Shown here in pieces: positions 63,201 through 64,000 of a DNA stretch of 64,000 bases. Below the pieces are notes generated by a model. The model was not told the origin of the DNA and searched no databases. It was given only the letters and a program-made list of their open reading frames with translations. Origin of the DNA: Balanoglossus misakiensis. Its lineage: Eukaryota > Hemichordata. A program made the translations under genes and the position numbers. The first letter of the stretch is position 1; the number at the start of each line of letters is the position of its first letter. Location: NCBI GenBank assembly GCA_040954595.2, contig CM082587.2, positions 5,270,001 to 5,334,000 on the forward strand. The letters run 5' to 3'.

Positions 63201-63663
63201 GTTACCCAGGAAGTATATACCAGTCCTTGAGAATATGCCCAGCAAGTACATCTACGAACCTTGGACGGCTCCTCTGACCGTGCAACAGAAAGCTGGTTGT
63301 CTGATTGGCCAGGATTATCCCATGCCAATCGTGGATCACGACGTGGTCAAGCAACGTAACATGCAACGAATGAAGAAAGCACGCGAAGGCAAACAAGCGT
63401 CAAACAGGTCTTCTGAAAGTGAAGGGTCAATGGAGGTGAAAGGTGAGAGTTCCTGGGGTCATACATTGTTATGACCTTCACTTCTAGAATTTACCATTCT
63501 GAGATTGGACTTGCATAACAAGAAAAGTTACTCAAATATTCCTTTTGTGAAAATGTTTTTATTTTATTTTACAGATTCAAAGAAAAGAAAGTCCTATGGA
63601 GAAAACACATCAGCTTCGAAATCCAGAAAGATCACAGAGTTTACCACCAAAACCAAGAAATAA
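60243..63663 (+). CDS. 6-4PHR: (6-4) photolyase (cryptochrome/photolyase family), 10 exons
   Basis: This FAD enzyme repairs UV-induced (6-4) pyrimidine photoproducts in DNA using blue light. Exons: 60243-60460, 60778-60972, 61092-61210, 61455-61609, 61774-61917, 62105-62272, 62560-62700, 62834-62985, 63210-63442, 63575-63663. Phases agree; the product is 537 aa, normal for the family. It opens with [16 protein letters not shown] in the N-terminal alpha/beta domain, and the FAD-binding helical domain includes [45 protein letters not shown] and [11 protein letters not shown]. The two histidines needed for (6-4) repair are present in IHHLARH (His356 and His360, matching Xenopus His354 and His358). 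Segments such as [22 protein letters not shown] and [10 protein letters not shown] favour (6-4) photolyase over vertebrate-type CRY1/2. There is no long cryptochrome tail; the short basic C-terminus has a KKRK nuclear signal. Confidence 0.95.
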
Positions 63664-64000
63664 ATAAAACTTATGTCGTCATCAAACATTGTGAATCAGA
63701 AACTTCTGAAACCAAAGTTAAAATATTTTCAGTGAAGCAAGCACTATGACAGACTGTGTCACAAGAGTATACTTTCAAACAATATAAGAATCATTTCTCT
63801 TTAATAAAGAGGTTGTCATTGTCATTTATATGGAAACAGGCGTCTGACTTTTTTTCAACCTACAACCAGCAATTTGAAGGTGATCCCAGGACTTGCAGCT
63901 GTAGGGTATGCAGTATGCATTTTGTGTCTTGTTTATTCCACAACTTTGAAAGCTTCTTTCAGGCTGAAACGGAGTTGCGGTGACTTGCGTATCGCACATC
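63664..64000 (+). other. Photolyase 3' UTR and downstream flank
   Basis: AATAAA occurs at 63663-63668, overlapping the stop, and at 63803-63808; the second is the likelier signal. An open frame over 63756-63983 has no recognisable features. Confidence 0.5.
63803..63808 (+). terminator. Candidate photolyase polyadenylation signal
   Basis: This AATAAA lies 140 bases past the stop, followed by a T/G-rich stretch (GGTTGTCATTGTC) suitable as a downstream element. Confidence 0.55.

Noticed and set aside
60243-63663. Vertebrate-type cryptochrome (CRY1/2)
   Set aside because: The FAD-domain wording ([18 protein letters not shown]) and the short C-terminus fit (6-4) photolyase better.

Overview
This 64 kb window is animal nuclear DNA. 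Every recognisable gene is split by introns with GT...AG ends, there are no bacterial operons, and simple-sequence arrays and small fold-back elements are common. The gene set (DHX9 next to a laminin gamma gene, tandem ST8Sia-type sialyltransferases, a TRAF, a TRPC-type channel, a (6-4) photolyase) fits an invertebrate deuterostome. A cephalochordate (Branchiostoma, lancelet) is my best guess, from protein similarity and compact gene structure recalled from memory; no search was run.

I joined exons by hand using splice sites, reading-frame phase and homology. Eight complete multi-exon coding models keep one open frame from start to stop across all junctions.

Layout. 435-885 (-): first coding exon of a laminin gamma chain, which runs off the left edge. 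1460-11224 (-): complete DHX9 (RNA helicase A), 30 coding exons, 1267 aa. 12685-30656 (+): three tandem ST8Sia-like sialyltransferase genes with shared exon architecture (403, 373 and 400 aa); the first has lost the expected catalytic histidine. 31036-37248 (-): a secreted 643-aa protein in 13 exons, with a signal peptide, an RHKR processing site, three cysteine-rich modules and two tandem domains resembling bacterial or fungal M15-type zinc peptidases (peptidoglycan peptidases). This is the most unusual gene here. 39175-49891 (-): TRPC-type cation channel, 10 coding exons, 912 aa, with an unusually long S3-S4 loop. 54703-57799 (+): TRAF adaptor, 7 coding exons, 556 aa. 59485-59712 (+): TATA-driven exon for a small secreted protein. 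60243-63663 (+): (6-4) photolyase, 10 exons, 537 aa.

The genes do not form one pathway. Three themes stand out: ancient DHX9-laminin gamma linkage in the same order and orientation as I recall for human 1q25, local expansion of glycan-modifying enzymes, and two possible immunity genes (the M15-like secreted protein and the TRAF) flanking the TRPC gene. Long gaps hold microsatellites, minisatellites and MITE-like inverted repeats.
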